A DNA stretch of 64,000 nt. It comes from Secundilactobacillus yichangensis. Its GTDB lineage: Bacteria > Bacillota > Bacilli > Lactobacillales > Lactobacillaceae. Position 1 is the stretch's first letter. Every line of letters starts with the position of its first letter. The stretch is taken from positions 1-64,000 of the forward strand of contig NZ_BOLK01000003.1 of assembly GCF_016861565.1 (NCBI RefSeq), read 5' to 3'. Below are positions 34,797 through 45,914 of this stretch, in pieces. The notes under the pieces were generated by a model that had not been told where the DNA came from, made no database searches, and saw nothing but the letters and a program-made list of their open reading frames with translations. Made by a program: the position numbers and the translations under genes.

Positions 34797-35759
34797 TTAT
34801 TCTCCTTGTTGTTTTGAGCATAGGGTGTCTAGTTCTTTAATGACCTGCTTGATCTCATCATCGTCGTGAGCCACGGCACCGCTGGCTAAAGCGTGACCGC
34901 CACCACCGTGTTGCTTGGCTAATTCATTGATAGCAGGACCTTTTGAGCGTAACCGAATCCGGAAAGTATGGTCTTTGGATTCCACAAAAATTGCCCACGC
35001 ACTGACTTCCTTCAGTCGGCCAGGCAGCGGAACCACTGAACTGGTAGATTCGTCACCAAGCTTGAAGGGTTCCAGCACTTCGTCGCTAAGCTTGATGTAA
35101 GCCGCACCGCTTGGCAAAATTGTCAGATTTTCGTAAACGTAAGCTGACAGCCGTGCCAGCGGAATCGAGATCTCGTCTTCTTTTTGATTCACATCACTGG
35201 CCGAAAAATCAAACTGCATGAGTTCGCCAGCCACCTTCATGGTGTGCGTCGAAGTCGCCGGATACATAAACCGGCCGGTATCCCCAACGATACCAGCATA
35301 CAAGACCCTGGCTGCTTCAGCAGTGCAGACCAGTTCCGGCTTCATTGCCGCATAGAGATCAAAGATCAGCTCCGACGTACTGGAAGCTTCTGGTGACACC
35401 CACATTGGATCGCCAAACTGGTCATCGTTTGGATGGTGGTCAATTTTAATCAGTTGGTCGCCCTTACTGTAGCGATCATCATCGATTCGCGGCTGATTAG
35501 CCGTATCTAAAACCATTACTAAAGCGTCCTTATAGGCCTCGTCTTCAACGGTATCGGTCTTGCCCAACCAGTCGAAGCCAGGATACTGCTTACCGACCGC
35601 GTAGATTTTTTTATCGGGGAAACTAGCTTTTAAAATCTCCGCCAATCCCATTTGAGAACCGATAGCGTCGGGATCCGGCCGCTGATGCCGGTGAATAATA
35701 ATCGTCTGATGTTTTTTGATTGCGTTTAAAATTTCAGTCTGTGTTTCCTTTAATGTCAT
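34797..35759 (-). CDS. nrnA: DHH-DHHA1 phosphoesterase, NrnA-like (nanoRNase/pAp phosphatase)
   Basis: A 320-residue enzyme with DHH motifs HRHQRPDPDAIGSQ (near residue 25) and KIDHHPND (about 107), and the DHHA1 substrate loop GGGGHALASG near the C-terminus. NrnA degrades 2-5 nt RNA and dephosphorylates 3',5'-pAp. The cyclic di-AMP enzyme GdpP has extra PAS/GGDEF domains not present here. It is followed immediately by cshB. Confidence 0.93.
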   Translation of the reverse strand: MTLKETQTEILNAIKKHQTIIIHRHQRPDPDAIGSQMGLAEILKASFPDKKIYAVGKQYPGFDWLGKTDTVEDEAYKDALVMVLDTANQPRIDDDRYSKGDQLIKIDHHPNDDQFGDPMWVSPEASSTSELIFDLYAAMKPELVCTAEAARVLYAGIVGDTGRFMYPATSTHTMKVAGELMQFDFSASDVNQKEDEISIPLARLSAYVYENLTILPSGAAYIKLSDEVLEPFKLGDESTSSVVPLPGRLKEVSAWAIFVESKDHTFRIRLRSKGPAINELAKQHGGGGHALASGAVAHDDDEIKQVIKELDTLCSKQQGE

Positions 35760-35874
35760 GCTGAGGTATCACCTTTCAACTCGCTTAGTCGTTTCTACAG
35801 TATAAGTGGTCTTGCCGGTTAAAGCAAGACACCATCGTTTACTATTAAATCATAACGCTAAATCGCAAGTTCTG

Positions 35875-37008
35875 TTAACCGCCGCGATATTTCTGGCGCT
35901 GTTCATGCTCAAACAGATTCAACGCAATGTTTTCAAACGTGATCGGCGCCAGACCGGTTAAGGTAATTCCCAGCAGCCGGACCCCTTCCGGATTATCGGG
36001 CAGGGTATTCATAATTTGCTTGGCCGTTTGGGCGTATAGCTGCGGATCGTTATCCAAGAAATCAGGCTGGGTGACGCGTTTAGTCTTCGTTTTAAAATCA
36101 CCGTAACGCACTTTTAAGACCAGTGTCCGCCCGTGCATCTGCTGTTTTTTGACCGTTTCAGCCAACGCTTTCGCTAGTTTATCCAGCTGGGTATCGACTT
36201 CACTGCGGGTGGTCAGGAACGGCCAGTACGTGGTTTCATTACCAATGGATTTACGCTCCCGCTGGTACTCAACCGGTCGGTCATCCGCGCCGCGCACTCG
36301 CTGGTACAAAATCTCACCAAAACGGCCAAACTTGTTGATCAAGTCCAGTTCATCCCAGGCAAAGAGATCCCATCCCGTTTGAATTTTTAAATCATGCATT
36401 TTAGGAACGGTTTTCTTCCCCACGCCGCGAAACCGTTCAATCGGCAACTGCATCAAAAAATCGTGGGCGTCTTCCGCGTGAATGATGGTAATGCCTACCG
36501 GTTTACGGTAATCAGAAGCTTCCTTAGCAAGAAACTTACTGTAAGAAATCCCAATGGAACAGGTTAAATGTGTCTGATTCCAGATTTCTGCCTGCAGGCG
36601 AACTGCCAGCTCTACGGGATCTTCAATCTTTAATTTATTAGTGGTGACGTCAAGGTAGGCTTCGTCAAACGCCACCGTTTCAATGATATCGGTGTATTCG
36701 TGAAAGATTTGGTGAATCTGATCAGAAATCGCGCGGTAGTGGTGGAAGTTTGGCGTGACAAAGACCGCTTTCGGACACAGCTTTAACGCTTGCTGTGCCG
36801 GCATAGCCGAGTGCACGCCATACTTCCGAGCCACGTAGTTTGCGGTAGTGACCACGCCGCGGCCGCCCGTCTGCCGGGGGTCACGTGAAATCACCAGCGG
36901 TAACTTTTTAAAAGCTGGGGTATCACGCTGTTCGATGGAGGCGTAAAAGGCATCCATATCAACGTGTAAGATCCGTCGGCTATCGTCGACATGTACTGGA
37001 TTATCCAT
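35875..37008 (-). CDS. dinB: DNA polymerase IV
   Basis: A 377-residue Y-family translesion polymerase. Catalytic motifs [15 protein letters not shown] (about 20-34) and [11 protein letters not shown] (about 118) hold the metal-binding acidic residues; a little-finger domain follows. It ends without a clear beta-clamp motif besides LNLFE. The start ATG 37008 follows a run of six G bases. No SOS box is visible upstream. Confidence 0.95.
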   Translation of the reverse strand: MDNPVHVDDSRRILHVDMDAFYASIEQRDTPAFKKLPLVISRDPRQTGGRGVVTTANYVARKYGVHSAMPAQQALKLCPKAVFVTPNFHHYRAISDQIHQIFHEYTDIIETVAFDEAYLDVTTNKLKIEDPVELAVRLQAEIWNQTHLTCSIGISYSKFLAKEASDYRKPVGITIIHAEDAHDFLMQLPIERFRGVGKKTVPKMHDLKIQTGWDLFAWDELDLINKFGRFGEILYQRVRGADDRPVEYQRERKSIGNETTYWPFLTTRSEVDTQLDKLAKALAETVKKQQMHGRTLVLKVRYGDFKTKTKRVTQPDFLDNDPQLYAQTAKQIMNTLPDNPEGVRLLGITLTGLAPITFENIALNLFEHEQRQKYRGG

Positions 37009-37025
37009 AATACCCCCCTTTTTAA

Positions 37026-37056
37026 ATAAAAAAATCCCCCTCAGTAAAAGGGAGAT
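37026..37056 (-). terminator. Terminator of the ruvA-ruvB-queA-tgt-yajC operon
   Basis: ATCTCCC and GGGGGAT arms followed by a T7 run on the minus strand, 6 bp after the yajC stop. Confidence 0.85.
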
Positions 37057-37061
37057 TAAAG

Positions 37062-37490
37062 CTACTTGTCGGCTTTAGTATCATCTGTCGAGTCATCAGC
37101 TGGTTCGTCTGAAGGCGTTGCATCCGTTGCTTCAGTCGTATCAGTCTTTTCATCTTCAGCTGGTTTTGGTGCAGCTGCTGCAGCACTAGTGACTTCACTA
37201 GCAGCAGAACGTTGAGTCACTTTTGCAATGGCATTCAGGTCGAAGACCAGGTAAATACCGTCACAGTCAAGTGTCACCGTCTTAGCTTCCATGTTGATCT
37301 CATCGATCACACCGTGAAGCCGGCCGATTGTAATAACGTGATCGCCCTTTTTCAGTTGATTCAACGTATCTTGATGCTGTTTTTGCTGTTTACGTTGTGG
37401 CCGGATCATTAAGAAGTACATTGCAACGATCATAACCACAATCAACAACATGCTGGAGTAACCCCCAGCGTTGCTTGCTAAAACGTTCAA
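37062..37490 (-). CDS. yajC: Preprotein translocase subunit YajC
   Basis: A 142-residue protein with one N-terminal TM helix (about 13-28), the [13 protein letters not shown] segment and [16 protein letters not shown], then an Ala/Asp/Glu/Thr-rich acidic tail of ~50 residues. It is an accessory subunit of the Sec/YidC complex. It starts at TTG 37490 with AGGTGG upstream and is the last gene of the ruvAB-queA-tgt operon. Confidence 0.92.
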   Translation of the reverse strand: MNVLASNAGGYSSMLLIVVMIVAMYFLMIRPQRKQQKQHQDTLNQLKKGDHVITIGRLHGVIDEINMEAKTVTLDCDGIYLVFDLNAIAKVTQRSAASEVTSAAAAAPKPAEDEKTDTTEATDATPSDEPADDSTDDTKADK

Positions 37491-37555
37491 ATTCTTTCAC
37501 CCACCTTTGTCTACTGTATAATTTAACAAAAATTTGTCAATCAGTCTATCAAATA

Positions 37556-38770
<1,215 letters not shown>

Positions 38771-39805
38771 TTATTTAATAAACATGGCGTCACCGAAACT
38801 AAAGAATCGGTAGCGTTCGTCAATGGCATGCTGGTACGCGTTGAGAATGTTGTCACGGCCGGTAAAAGCTGCCACTAACATGACCAGCGTTGATTTCGGC
38901 AAATGGAAGTTAGTGATAAAGGCATCAACTACCTGCCATTTGTAGCCCGGTTTAATGAAAATGTCGGTCCAGCCAGAATCGGCTTTGATCTCGCCATTAA
39001 ACTTTGTCCCGATGGTTTCCAGCGTTCGAATCGAAGTAGTCCCCGTTGCAATGATTCGGCCGCCATTGGCCCGGACCTCGTTTAGCGTTTGGGCTGACTC
39101 TTCAGACAGCTGGTAAAATTCTGAGTGCATTTTATGGTCTTCGATATTCTTTTCGTCAACCGGCCGGAAGGTTCCCAGACCCACGTGTAAGGTCAGGTAG
39201 ACTAACTTAACCCCTTTATCCTGAACTTTTTGCAGTAGCTCCTTCGTCCAATGGAGACCGGCCGTTGGGGCTGCCGCTGAACCGGGTGTTTTTGCATAAA
39301 CGGTCTGATACCTCTCAGGATCATCCAGCTTTTCTTTAATGTATGGCGGTAACGGCATCTCGCCGAGTTTATCGAGAATTTCCATAAAAATACCATCGTA
39401 GTGAAATTCAATCATTCGGCCGCCATGATCTAATTCCTCAGTCACGGTCGCCGTTAACAGACCATCACCGAAACTAAGGGTGGCGCCAACCTTCATTTTC
39501 TTAGCTGGCTTCATTAGTGTTTCCCATTCATCACCCTTAGTATTGTGCAAGAGTAAGGTTTCAACGTGGCCGCCAGTCTCCGGCTTAATGCCGTAGATTC
39601 TGGCTGGCATCACCCGAGAATTATTCATTACTACGGCATCTCCAGGATTCAAGTAATCCAGGATATCATAAAAATGCTTATCAGCCAGTGCCCCGGTTTT
39701 ATGGTCTAAAACAAGTAACCGTGAGGCATCACGTTTTTCAATGGGTGTCTGAGCAATGAGTTCGTGCGGTAAATCATAATCGAAGTCTTCAGTTGTTAGT
39801 GTCAT
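38771..39805 (-). CDS. queA: S-adenosylmethionine:tRNA ribosyltransferase-isomerase
   Basis: A 344-residue QueA that adds the epoxycyclopentanediol ring to preQ1-tRNA. The start [34 protein letters not shown] and the [15 protein letters not shown] block are all present. ATG 39805 follows AAAGGA; it overlaps ruvB's 3' end slightly upstream of its own start. No preQ1 riboswitch is visible. Confidence 0.96.
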   Translation of the reverse strand: MTLTTEDFDYDLPHELIAQTPIEKRDASRLLVLDHKTGALADKHFYDILDYLNPGDAVVMNNSRVMPARIYGIKPETGGHVETLLLHNTKGDEWETLMKPAKKMKVGATLSFGDGLLTATVTEELDHGGRMIEFHYDGIFMEILDKLGEMPLPPYIKEKLDDPERYQTVYAKTPGSAAAPTAGLHWTKELLQKVQDKGVKLVYLTLHVGLGTFRPVDEKNIEDHKMHSEFYQLSEESAQTLNEVRANGGRIIATGTTSIRTLETIGTKFNGEIKADSGWTDIFIKPGYKWQVVDAFITNFHLPKSTLVMLVAAFTGRDNILNAYQHAIDERYRFFSFGDAMFIK

Positions 39806-39818
39806 GATGAAGGTCCTT

Positions 39819-40832
39819 TCACTTTTTGTCTGGTGAGATGCCAAGGTGTTCATAGGCCAATGAAGTTGCCATTCGGCCACGGGCGGTTCGTTTAATAAAG
39901 CCCTTTTGAAGCAGGAATGGTTCGTACATTTCAGCTACCGTATCAGTTTCTTCACCAATGTTAGCCGCTAACGTATTCAACCCTACTGGGCCGCCATTAT
40001 AAAATTTGATCATTGTTTTCAGTAACTTAATATCCGTCTGGTCCAAGCCTTCGTCATCAACTTGCAGCATTTTTAGCGCCTGCTGAACAATTGAACGGTC
40101 AATCGAATCGTGATGTTCCGAAACTTCCGCGAAGTCACGAATTCGCTTAAGCAGGCGATTAGCGATTCGGGGTGTTCCCCGAGAACGGAGCGCAATTTCG
40201 TGAGCCCCTTCTTCTTGAATCGGTGAGTTTAAGATCTTCGCGGAGCGCTTAACGATCTGTTCCAATTCATCCGTGTTGTAATAGGCCATGTGACCAACGA
40301 TACCAAACCGGTCCCGCAGCGGTGCTGAAAGCAGCCCTGCTCGGGTAGTGGCACCGATCAGCGTAAACGGCGGCAGCGGAAAATGAATGGGGTGGGCGGT
40401 TGGTCCCTGACCCACCACAATATCAATAAAGAAATCCTCCATTGCGGAATATAGCATTTCTTCCACTACTTTTGGCAGCCGGTGAATTTCGTCGATAAAC
40501 AGCACGTCGCCGGGTTGCAGTTCATTTAGCAATGCAACCAGGTCACCTGTCTTTTCAATCGCGGGACCGCTGGTGGTTTTAATCCCCACCTGCATTTCAC
40601 TGGCAATGATCATGGCTAAAGTGGTTTTTCCTAAACCAGGAGGCCCATACAAAAGGACGTGATCCAGCGCTTCTTCACGCTTCTTAGCCGCGCGAATATA
40701 AACACTGAGCTCACGTTTTAACCCCGTTTGCCCGATGTAGGTCGATAAACTGCTTGGCCGCAGAGACTGCTCAACAGACGTCTCCGCGTCATCTTGTTTA
40801 TCGCCGGCAACTATTCGGTTATCTTCAGTCAT
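39819..40832 (-). CDS. ruvB: Holliday junction branch migration helicase RuvB
   Basis: A 337-residue AAA+ motor with Walker [13 protein letters not shown], Walker B FIDEIHRL, sensor 1 GATTRAG and the C-terminal winged helix (GPVGLNTLA). ATG 40832 follows GGGAGGT. It is directly downstream of ruvA and under the same SOS-type promoter. Confidence 0.97.
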   Translation of the reverse strand: MTEDNRIVAGDKQDDAETSVEQSLRPSSLSTYIGQTGLKRELSVYIRAAKKREEALDHVLLYGPPGLGKTTLAMIIASEMQVGIKTTSGPAIEKTGDLVALLNELQPGDVLFIDEIHRLPKVVEEMLYSAMEDFFIDIVVGQGPTAHPIHFPLPPFTLIGATTRAGLLSAPLRDRFGIVGHMAYYNTDELEQIVKRSAKILNSPIQEEGAHEIALRSRGTPRIANRLLKRIRDFAEVSEHHDSIDRSIVQQALKMLQVDDEGLDQTDIKLLKTMIKFYNGGPVGLNTLAANIGEETDTVAEMYEPFLLQKGFIKRTARGRMATSLAYEHLGISPDKK

Positions 40833-40859
40833 CTGCTCACCTCCCCCTACTATCTAATT

Positions 40860-41459
40860 TTACTTGGTTAATAGTTTTAACGCTTCACTTAAATAAGCAT
40901 CCGTTGTTTGCTCCGGTTCGCTCTGCAAGGCTTTTTCAACTTTTTTAATATCGCGATCCTTATAGCCCAGCGCTGTTAAAGCTGCCAGTGCGTCCGCTAA
41001 GGCCGCGCTATCGGTTGAAGCAATCGGCGTACTGGCTGGCTCGAACAAACTGTTGGTTGTAAAATCATCCAGCTTATCCTTCAGATCCAGTACGATCTGC
41101 TGTGCCGTCTTTTTGCCGACACCAGGAAATTTGGTTAAGTAACTCACGTCATCTTGGCTAATAGCCTTTACGATGGCTTGCTGATCGCCATTAGCTAGAA
41201 TGGCTAAGGCACTTTTGGCACCAATTCCAGACACGGCCAGCAACTTTTCAAAGAGCTGTTTTTCCTTTAGTGAACTGAACCCATACAGCGTTTGAGCCGT
41301 ATCACTGATGGTTTGATGAATATAGATTTTGGTAAGGTCATCACCGACTTCAAACCGGAAGGGATTCGCCACCCGGATCAGGTACCCCACACCATTGACA
41401 TCAAGCACAATGTAGGCGGGCTGAATATCGACAACTTGACCATTTAAATACTCATACAT
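40860..41459 (-). CDS. ruvA: Holliday junction DNA-binding protein RuvA
   Basis: A 199-residue RuvA: OB-fold N-terminus (MYEYLNGQVVDIQPAYIVLDVNGVGYLI), two HhH motifs (VSGIGAKSALAIL and FPGVGKKTAQQIVLDLK) and a C-terminal RuvB-binding domain. It is the first gene of the ruvA-ruvB-queA-tgt-yajC operon. Confidence 0.97.
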   Translation of the reverse strand: MYEYLNGQVVDIQPAYIVLDVNGVGYLIRVANPFRFEVGDDLTKIYIHQTISDTAQTLYGFSSLKEKQLFEKLLAVSGIGAKSALAILANGDQQAIVKAISQDDVSYLTKFPGVGKKTAQQIVLDLKDKLDDFTTNSLFEPASTPIASTDSAALADALAALTALGYKDRDIKKVEKALQSEPEQTTDAYLSEALKLLTK

Positions 41460-41490
41460 CTTTTTGATTGCTCCAGTTCTCTAATTTAAG

Positions 41491-41504
41491 TAAACGTATG
41501 TTTG
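41491..41504. promoter_or_regulatory. LexA/DinR SOS box
   Basis: CAAACATACGTTTA on the minus strand matches 11 of the 13 specified positions of the Gram-positive SOS consensus CGAACRNRYGTTYG. It covers the expected transcription start of ruvA. Confidence 0.75.
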
Positions 41505-41512
41505 CTTAGGAG

Positions 41513-41542
41513 ATTGTACCATGAATAACAGCTCTCAAGCAA
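41513..41542 (-). promoter_or_regulatory. ruvA operon promoter
   Basis: TTGCTT (41542-41537) and TACAAT (41518-41513) are 18 bp apart on the minus strand, with the SOS box directly downstream. Confidence 0.65.
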
Positions 41543-41565
41543 GGTGCCAACGCAGGCAGCTAAAC

Positions 41566-41619
41566 GTCAAAAAATAACCTTATCACCAGTCCTTAACAAC
41601 TGACGATCAGGTTATTTTC
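41566..41619 (-). terminator. Terminator of the lafA-lafB-flippase operon region
   Basis: AAAATAACCT pairs with AGGTTATTTT at either end of a long imperfect hairpin, followed by T's on the minus strand, just after the membrane protein gene. Confidence 0.8.
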
Positions 41620-41629
41620 TGAATATCAT

Positions 41630-42649
41630 TTACGCTTTTAATTTAATTTTATCCGGTTTTACTGCTAACGCAATGATCCCGGCCAAAATCCCCAAATAGT
41701 ACGTCAGCAAACGCCAGAGCAGCATCGCTAAGACCAGTTTGCTGGAATTAGTGATGTAACTGCTGAACAGTACCGTGAAGGCATATTCGGCCCCGCCAGA
41801 CCCGCCAGGAATTGGGAAAATGGAAATGACCATGACGATCAGCACGTGCAGGCAGGTGATCATAACGATATTAGCGTGGGTGTACCCCAGCGACAGCATA
41901 ATGAAATACGGCACCAAGTAATAGCACATCAGCTGGACAAAGGTAATCATGATCACTTTCAGCAGCAGTTTCCACTGACCAATCAGCTGAACACTTTCCT
42001 GATAGAATAAATCGATCTTGGTATCCAGCTTGACGATCCAATCTGCCACTTTTTCAGCCTTAGTGAACCAGCGAACCGGAATCATCACGATTCGCATGGT
42101 CCGTTTGGTAAACTGCGGCCAAAACATCACCAAAAACAAGCCGATGATCACCGCCAAATGAACTACAAAGCCAAATACCACGAATAACGATAAATAGCTC
42201 ATTTTGCTGACCATATAGTGAAACCCAATGATCAAAGCAATCAAAAAATTGATCACGATCATTGCCTGATACACAATGAACTTCATCAATAGGATCGAAC
42301 TTGCCCGACCGCCGTCAATACCGCTTTGCAGCATGGCAATCAGCTGCGCGGGCTGCCCGCCGGATGAAAACGGCGTGATCCCGTTAAATAACTGTTCAAT
42401 CAACGGAATCCGCAAAGCACTTTTATACGAATACTGCCCTAGCCGCTCGTCAACAAAGACCTTAACCACCAGTCCTTCCAAACAGAAGTACGCCAGCATG
42501 CAGGCGATTGCCACCAGCAGCCAGTCCTGGTGGATACTCGTAAAGTCGCGAATTAAAATATTGAGCTTAACGTCTCGCAGCGAAAAGCCGAAGATGGAAA
42601 CACCCAGTAATATGATTAGGAACAATGCAATTTTATTACGTCTCGACAT
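41630..42649 (-). CDS. Lysylphosphatidylglycerol synthase TM-region (UPF0104/YbhN-like) membrane protein
   Basis: A 339-residue protein with about eight TM helices of the MprF flippase-like (LPG_synthase_TM) family, including FSSGGQPAQ and PIPGGSGGAEYAF. It lacks the C-terminal aminoacyl-transferase domain of MprF. Members may translocate lipids; its place 6 bp after lafB suggests a role in moving or using glycolipids, an inference only. Confidence 0.82.
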   Translation of the reverse strand: MSRRNKIALFLIILLGVSIFGFSLRDVKLNILIRDFTSIHQDWLLVAIACMLAYFCLEGLVVKVFVDERLGQYSYKSALRIPLIEQLFNGITPFSSGGQPAQLIAMLQSGIDGGRASSILLMKFIVYQAMIVINFLIALIIGFHYMVSKMSYLSLFVVFGFVVHLAVIIGLFLVMFWPQFTKRTMRIVMIPVRWFTKAEKVADWIVKLDTKIDLFYQESVQLIGQWKLLLKVIMITFVQLMCYYLVPYFIMLSLGYTHANIVMITCLHVLIVMVISIFPIPGGSGGAEYAFTVLFSSYITNSSKLVLAMLLWRLLTYYLGILAGIIALAVKPDKIKLKA

Positions 42650-42655
42650 CCTTAT

Positions 42656-43675
42656 TTATCCTCTTTTTGCCTGTTCAGTATAGAATTGCAGCCAGATTTT
42701 GGCCAGTCGTTCCTCTGAGTAATAGTCTGCGGCTTGTTTGGCCCTTTCTTGAAGTGCCAGTAACGCGCTGATGTCCGAACTCAAATCAGAAATGATCTGG
42801 TCCATTTCGTCCACATCCTTAGCAGCCGCATAATCACCCTTAATAATGGCGTGATATAAATCTAAGTCACGTAGCAAAACTGGTGTATGGGTGCTAAATG
42901 CTTCGAGAACGGACATTGGAAATAGCTCGTTATATGATGGCAGCAAAAATAAATCTGCCATGTTGTAGTAGTCAACTAGCTTATCGCGGTCAATGATCCC
43001 CGGGAAACTAAGGTTAGCTGGTGGAGCGTCAACCACCCGTTTCAATTTTTCATAACCGTCAGTGATACGGCCGAAAGAAAACCCACCGGTCCAGATAAAC
43101 TGCATTTCCGGGTGACGCTTGGCTAATTCAATAAAGTCAAAAACACCCTTCCGCACCTGAACCTGTCCCGATCCCAAAACGGTAAACTTATCCGGGTACT
43201 GATACTGCTTTCGCAGTGCCCGTTTTTGGCTGTCATCAGCTGGATGAAACGTTTCGGCGCTAACAAAGTTAGGAATGTAAGTCACCTTGTCCTTACTAAT
43301 ACCGTACGCTTCAAGCTTAGGAATAAAGGACGGATTGACTACAACTAACTGGTCCATCCGCTTATAAAATGCAATAACGTAACGATAAAAAACCGCCTTC
43401 GCAATCTTGGGCAACTTTAAACTGCCTTCCAGTGTTTCAGGCAAAAAATGGACAAAACCGATTTTACGGCCCCGTCCCGGCATAAACGTGGACAAATAGA
43501 ACGGAAAGTTAACCGTATGATAATGACTGATGTCGCTGCGACCGTACTTATTGATCTTAAGTGAAATCTGATCTGATCCACGGGTCTGTAATAGCCGAAC
43601 CAGTTCGGTATAGACACTGCCGACTCCCTGACCCTTGACTGAATCTGCCGCCGAAAACATTGTGATTTTTATCAT
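42656..43675 (-). CDS. lafB: Glycosyltransferase family 4, LafB-like glycolipid synthase
   Basis: A 339-residue GT-B enzyme. It starts MIKITMFSAADSVKGQGVGSVY, and the C-terminal half carries the EX7E-type nucleotide-sugar site (FLLPSYNELFPMSVLEAF). By gene order after lafA and by similarity it should add the second sugar (galactose on glucosyl-diacylglycerol) to make the lipoteichoic acid anchor. Sugar specificity is inferred. Confidence 0.8.
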   Translation of the reverse strand: MIKITMFSAADSVKGQGVGSVYTELVRLLQTRGSDQISLKINKYGRSDISHYHTVNFPFYLSTFMPGRGRKIGFVHFLPETLEGSLKLPKIAKAVFYRYVIAFYKRMDQLVVVNPSFIPKLEAYGISKDKVTYIPNFVSAETFHPADDSQKRALRKQYQYPDKFTVLGSGQVQVRKGVFDFIELAKRHPEMQFIWTGGFSFGRITDGYEKLKRVVDAPPANLSFPGIIDRDKLVDYYNMADLFLLPSYNELFPMSVLEAFSTHTPVLLRDLDLYHAIIKGDYAAAKDVDEMDQIISDLSSDISALLALQERAKQAADYYSEERLAKIWLQFYTEQAKRG

Positions 43676-43693
43676 TCTTGACTCCGTTTCTAA

Positions 43694-44875
43694 TTATTGA
43701 TTGCCAACATCTGCCGAACTTTCATGGGTCTCTTCATAGTTCAGCTGCGCATCGTGGTAAAAATCAACGATCTTCTCACCAAATGTTTCGCTTGAGACCT
43801 GTTTAAGTGTTTGATTCAAAACTGTGTGATCAGTGATTTTATCATGCTTCAAATAGTAAACCATCTTTTCAACCATTTCATCGTGAGTCTTGAAGGTTGC
43901 ACCCAATTGCGGATCCTCAAGCAGCTCATCCGTATAGGGGCTGCTTTTAACCACAATTTTTTTATCGGCTGCTAAGGCTTCAATGTAGGTCAGCCCCTGT
44001 GATTCCGAATCTGACGCGGAAACAAACAGATTAGTGGCATGATAAAATGCTGAGACTTCATTATTATTAATCTCACCAGTAAAGATGACGCGTTCGTCTA
44101 ATCCCAAGTCATGCGCTTGCTGTTCCAAGTCTTCCTTGGCCGGACCGTCACCGACGATCATTAAATAAGCGGTGGGAATCTGTTCCAAAATCGCTGTGAA
44201 CCCATCGATGACTTCTTTAATGTTCTTCTCGTAAGCCACCCGGCTCAGCGATAGCATCATGGGTGCGTCTGCAGGAATATGGTACTTCTCACGCACGTTC
44301 AGTTCGTTTTCATCCGGTTCATACTGTTCCAGATCAATTCCGGTGGGAATCACCCGAATCGGTGCTTTAACGCCGTAACTGGTCAGTTTATCGATCACCC
44401 GTTCACTGGGCGCAACAACGCCATCTAAGTGACTGCAAAAGGCCAGCGTCATCTGTTTGACGTGCACCGGCTTCAAAATTTTGCCGTTAGCCACGTAGTG
44501 CAAGTAATCTTCATACATGGTGTGATAGGTATGAATGCAGGGAATTTTCATGGCCCGGGCCACAAACTTGCCGATCAATCCCATGGAAAACTCAGTCTGA
44601 GTATGAACGATGTCTAGATTTAATTCCTTAGCTAACTGATAGGCATGCAAAAGACCCCGAAAGGCAATTCGCCGATCAGTGAATGAAACGAATGGCACAC
44701 TTGGAAAACGGAAAATATTCCGTTCATAAACATCCTTTTCGACGTGCGGATCAGTCGTGGTAAAAATGTACACCTGGTGGCCCTGTTTTTCCAACTCATG
44801 ACGCAGTGTTTTAATTGAAGTTGCCACACCGCTCACTTGAGGGAAGTATGTGTCAGTAAATAACCCAATGTTCAC
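43694..44875 (-). CDS. lafA: 1,2-diacylglycerol 3-alpha-glucosyltransferase, LafA-like
   Basis: A 393-residue GT4 enzyme with MNIGLFTDTYFPQVSGVATSI at the N-terminus and VSASDSESQGLTYIEALA as the EX7E site. LafA transfers glucose to diacylglycerol, the first step in the lipoteichoic acid glycolipid anchor. It starts at GTG 44875 after a run of six G bases and is 18 bp before lafB, with a near-consensus promoter at 44920-44948. Confidence 0.85.
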   Translation of the reverse strand: MNIGLFTDTYFPQVSGVATSIKTLRHELEKQGHQVYIFTTTDPHVEKDVYERNIFRFPSVPFVSFTDRRIAFRGLLHAYQLAKELNLDIVHTQTEFSMGLIGKFVARAMKIPCIHTYHTMYEDYLHYVANGKILKPVHVKQMTLAFCSHLDGVVAPSERVIDKLTSYGVKAPIRVIPTGIDLEQYEPDENELNVREKYHIPADAPMMLSLSRVAYEKNIKEVIDGFTAILEQIPTAYLMIVGDGPAKEDLEQQAHDLGLDERVIFTGEINNNEVSAFYHATNLFVSASDSESQGLTYIEALAADKKIVVKSSPYTDELLEDPQLGATFKTHDEMVEKMVYYLKHDKITDHTVLNQTLKQVSSETFGEKIVDFYHDAQLNYEETHESSADVGNQ

Positions 44876-44919
44876 GACAATCCCCCCATCTCATTAATTC
44901 CGTCTTCTTATTGGTAATA

Positions 44920-44948
44920 ATTATATTGGTTAGCGCTGCTTAATGCAA
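44920..44948 (-). promoter_or_regulatory. lafA promoter
   Basis: TTGCAT (44948-44943) and TATAAT (44925-44920), 17 bp apart on the minus strand, about 45 bp before lafA. The rest of 44949-45069 shows no gene. Confidence 0.75.
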
Positions 44949-45069
44949 GAATAGAAAGTGCCCTCTAGCTAGCAACGCTGCGCCAGCATTTACTAGTAAT
45001 TCAACCAATTAACAATAGCTTAATAGGCAAAGCGGTTCAAGCCCCTTTGCTCTTTCTTAAAATTAAACT

Positions 45070-45115
45070 AAAAAACGGTTCACTAGAATTAAAGTTATTT
45101 CTAGTGAACCGTTTC
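45070..45115 (-). terminator. Terminator directly after ptsH
   Basis: AAACGGTTCACTAGAA pairs with its complement (45099-45114 and 45073-45088) and is followed by T's on the minus strand. It closes the transcript right after ptsH, where ptsI would normally follow. Confidence 0.93.
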
Positions 45116-45147
45116 ATAAACCATTATTTATATAATTGCAGACTTAA

Positions 45148-45414
45148 TTAGTGAGTAAGGCCTTCAGCCTTCATCGTCTTAGCGACTTCTTCCATGGCTT
45201 CAGTCTCGTCGTCGCCATCAGCAGAGATAGTAACGTCAGTGTTTTGACCAACACCTAATGACATCACACCCATGATTGACTTCAAGTTAATCGACTTGCC
45301 ATCGTACTCCAAGTTAATGTCTGAGTTAAACTTGCTGGCAGCTTGTACTAACAATGTTGCAGGACGAGCATGAATACCAGCTTCTGCAGTAATCCGAAAG
45401 TTGCGTTTTTCCAT
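45148..45414 (-). CDS. ptsH: Phosphocarrier protein HPr
   Basis: An 88-residue HPr. His15 (IHARPA), the enzyme I phosphorylation site, and Ser46 ([12 protein letters not shown]), the HPr kinase site used for CcpA corepression, are both intact. AGGAGA precedes the ATG. Instead of the usual ptsI, a strong terminator and then the lafA operon follow, so HPr is orphaned locally; its main job may be regulatory. Confidence 0.96.
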   Translation of the reverse strand: MEKRNFRITAEAGIHARPATLLVQAASKFNSDINLEYDGKSINLKSIMGVMSLGVGQNTDVTISADGDDETEAMEEVAKTMKAEGLTH

Positions 45415-45584
45415 AATATATCAATCTCCTTTATCAGCTAAAAACAAATTGGGTTACTTTTCATTAGTTTCATAATTACAGCCTTTATGAAATAAATAGA
45501 AAAACACCTTTAGTCTTAGAATATCAATTTATCCACCAAAATACAAGCAGTAGCGGAAAATAATCAACCGCTTACATCGTTTAT

Positions 45585-45776
45585 TTACTGTGTTTGGTCA
45601 TGATCATAATGATAAATGATCTTACCATTCTTCTCAGCTTTGCCCACAACCCGCTTACGGGACTCAAATTGCATGTAGGCTGTTTGAAACGCCATGAAAT
45701 CAGCCGGCTCCACCGTAAACTCATCTAACTCACCTGATTTAAGCTGTGCCATTAATTTGGCATAATCTTCAGCCAA
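45585..45776 (-). CDS. Conserved small protein of unknown function (63 aa)
   Basis: A 63-residue soluble, charged protein (MAEDYAKLMAQLKSGELDEF..., ending YHYDHDQTQ) with no membrane segment. TTG start with GGAGGTGA 5 nt upstream, a strong site, supports it being real. It lies between ptsH and clpE, upstream of ptsH on the same strand. I recognise no family with confidence. Confidence 0.7.
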   Translation of the reverse strand: MAEDYAKLMAQLKSGELDEFTVEPADFMAFQTAYMQFESRKRVVGKAEKNGKIIYHYDHDQTQ

Positions 45777-45914
45777 TCAATTCACCTCCGAAGCACCGAA
45801 ATTTCTGATTCAACATATTCTACCATAACTTAAGAATCAAATTAAGCTGCTCCGCAAACAATGGTAAATTTCAACGTTGAGGCAACGAAAAGGCTGATTA
45901 TTCAGTCAAACTGC

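Noticed and set aside
37009-37061. SOS box before dinB
   Set aside because: Only the yajC terminator and a G-run ribosome binding site are present; no GAAC-N4-GTTC-like palindrome.
39806-39818. preQ1 riboswitch before queA
   Set aside because: queA lies 13 bp after ruvB, so there is no room for an aptamer.
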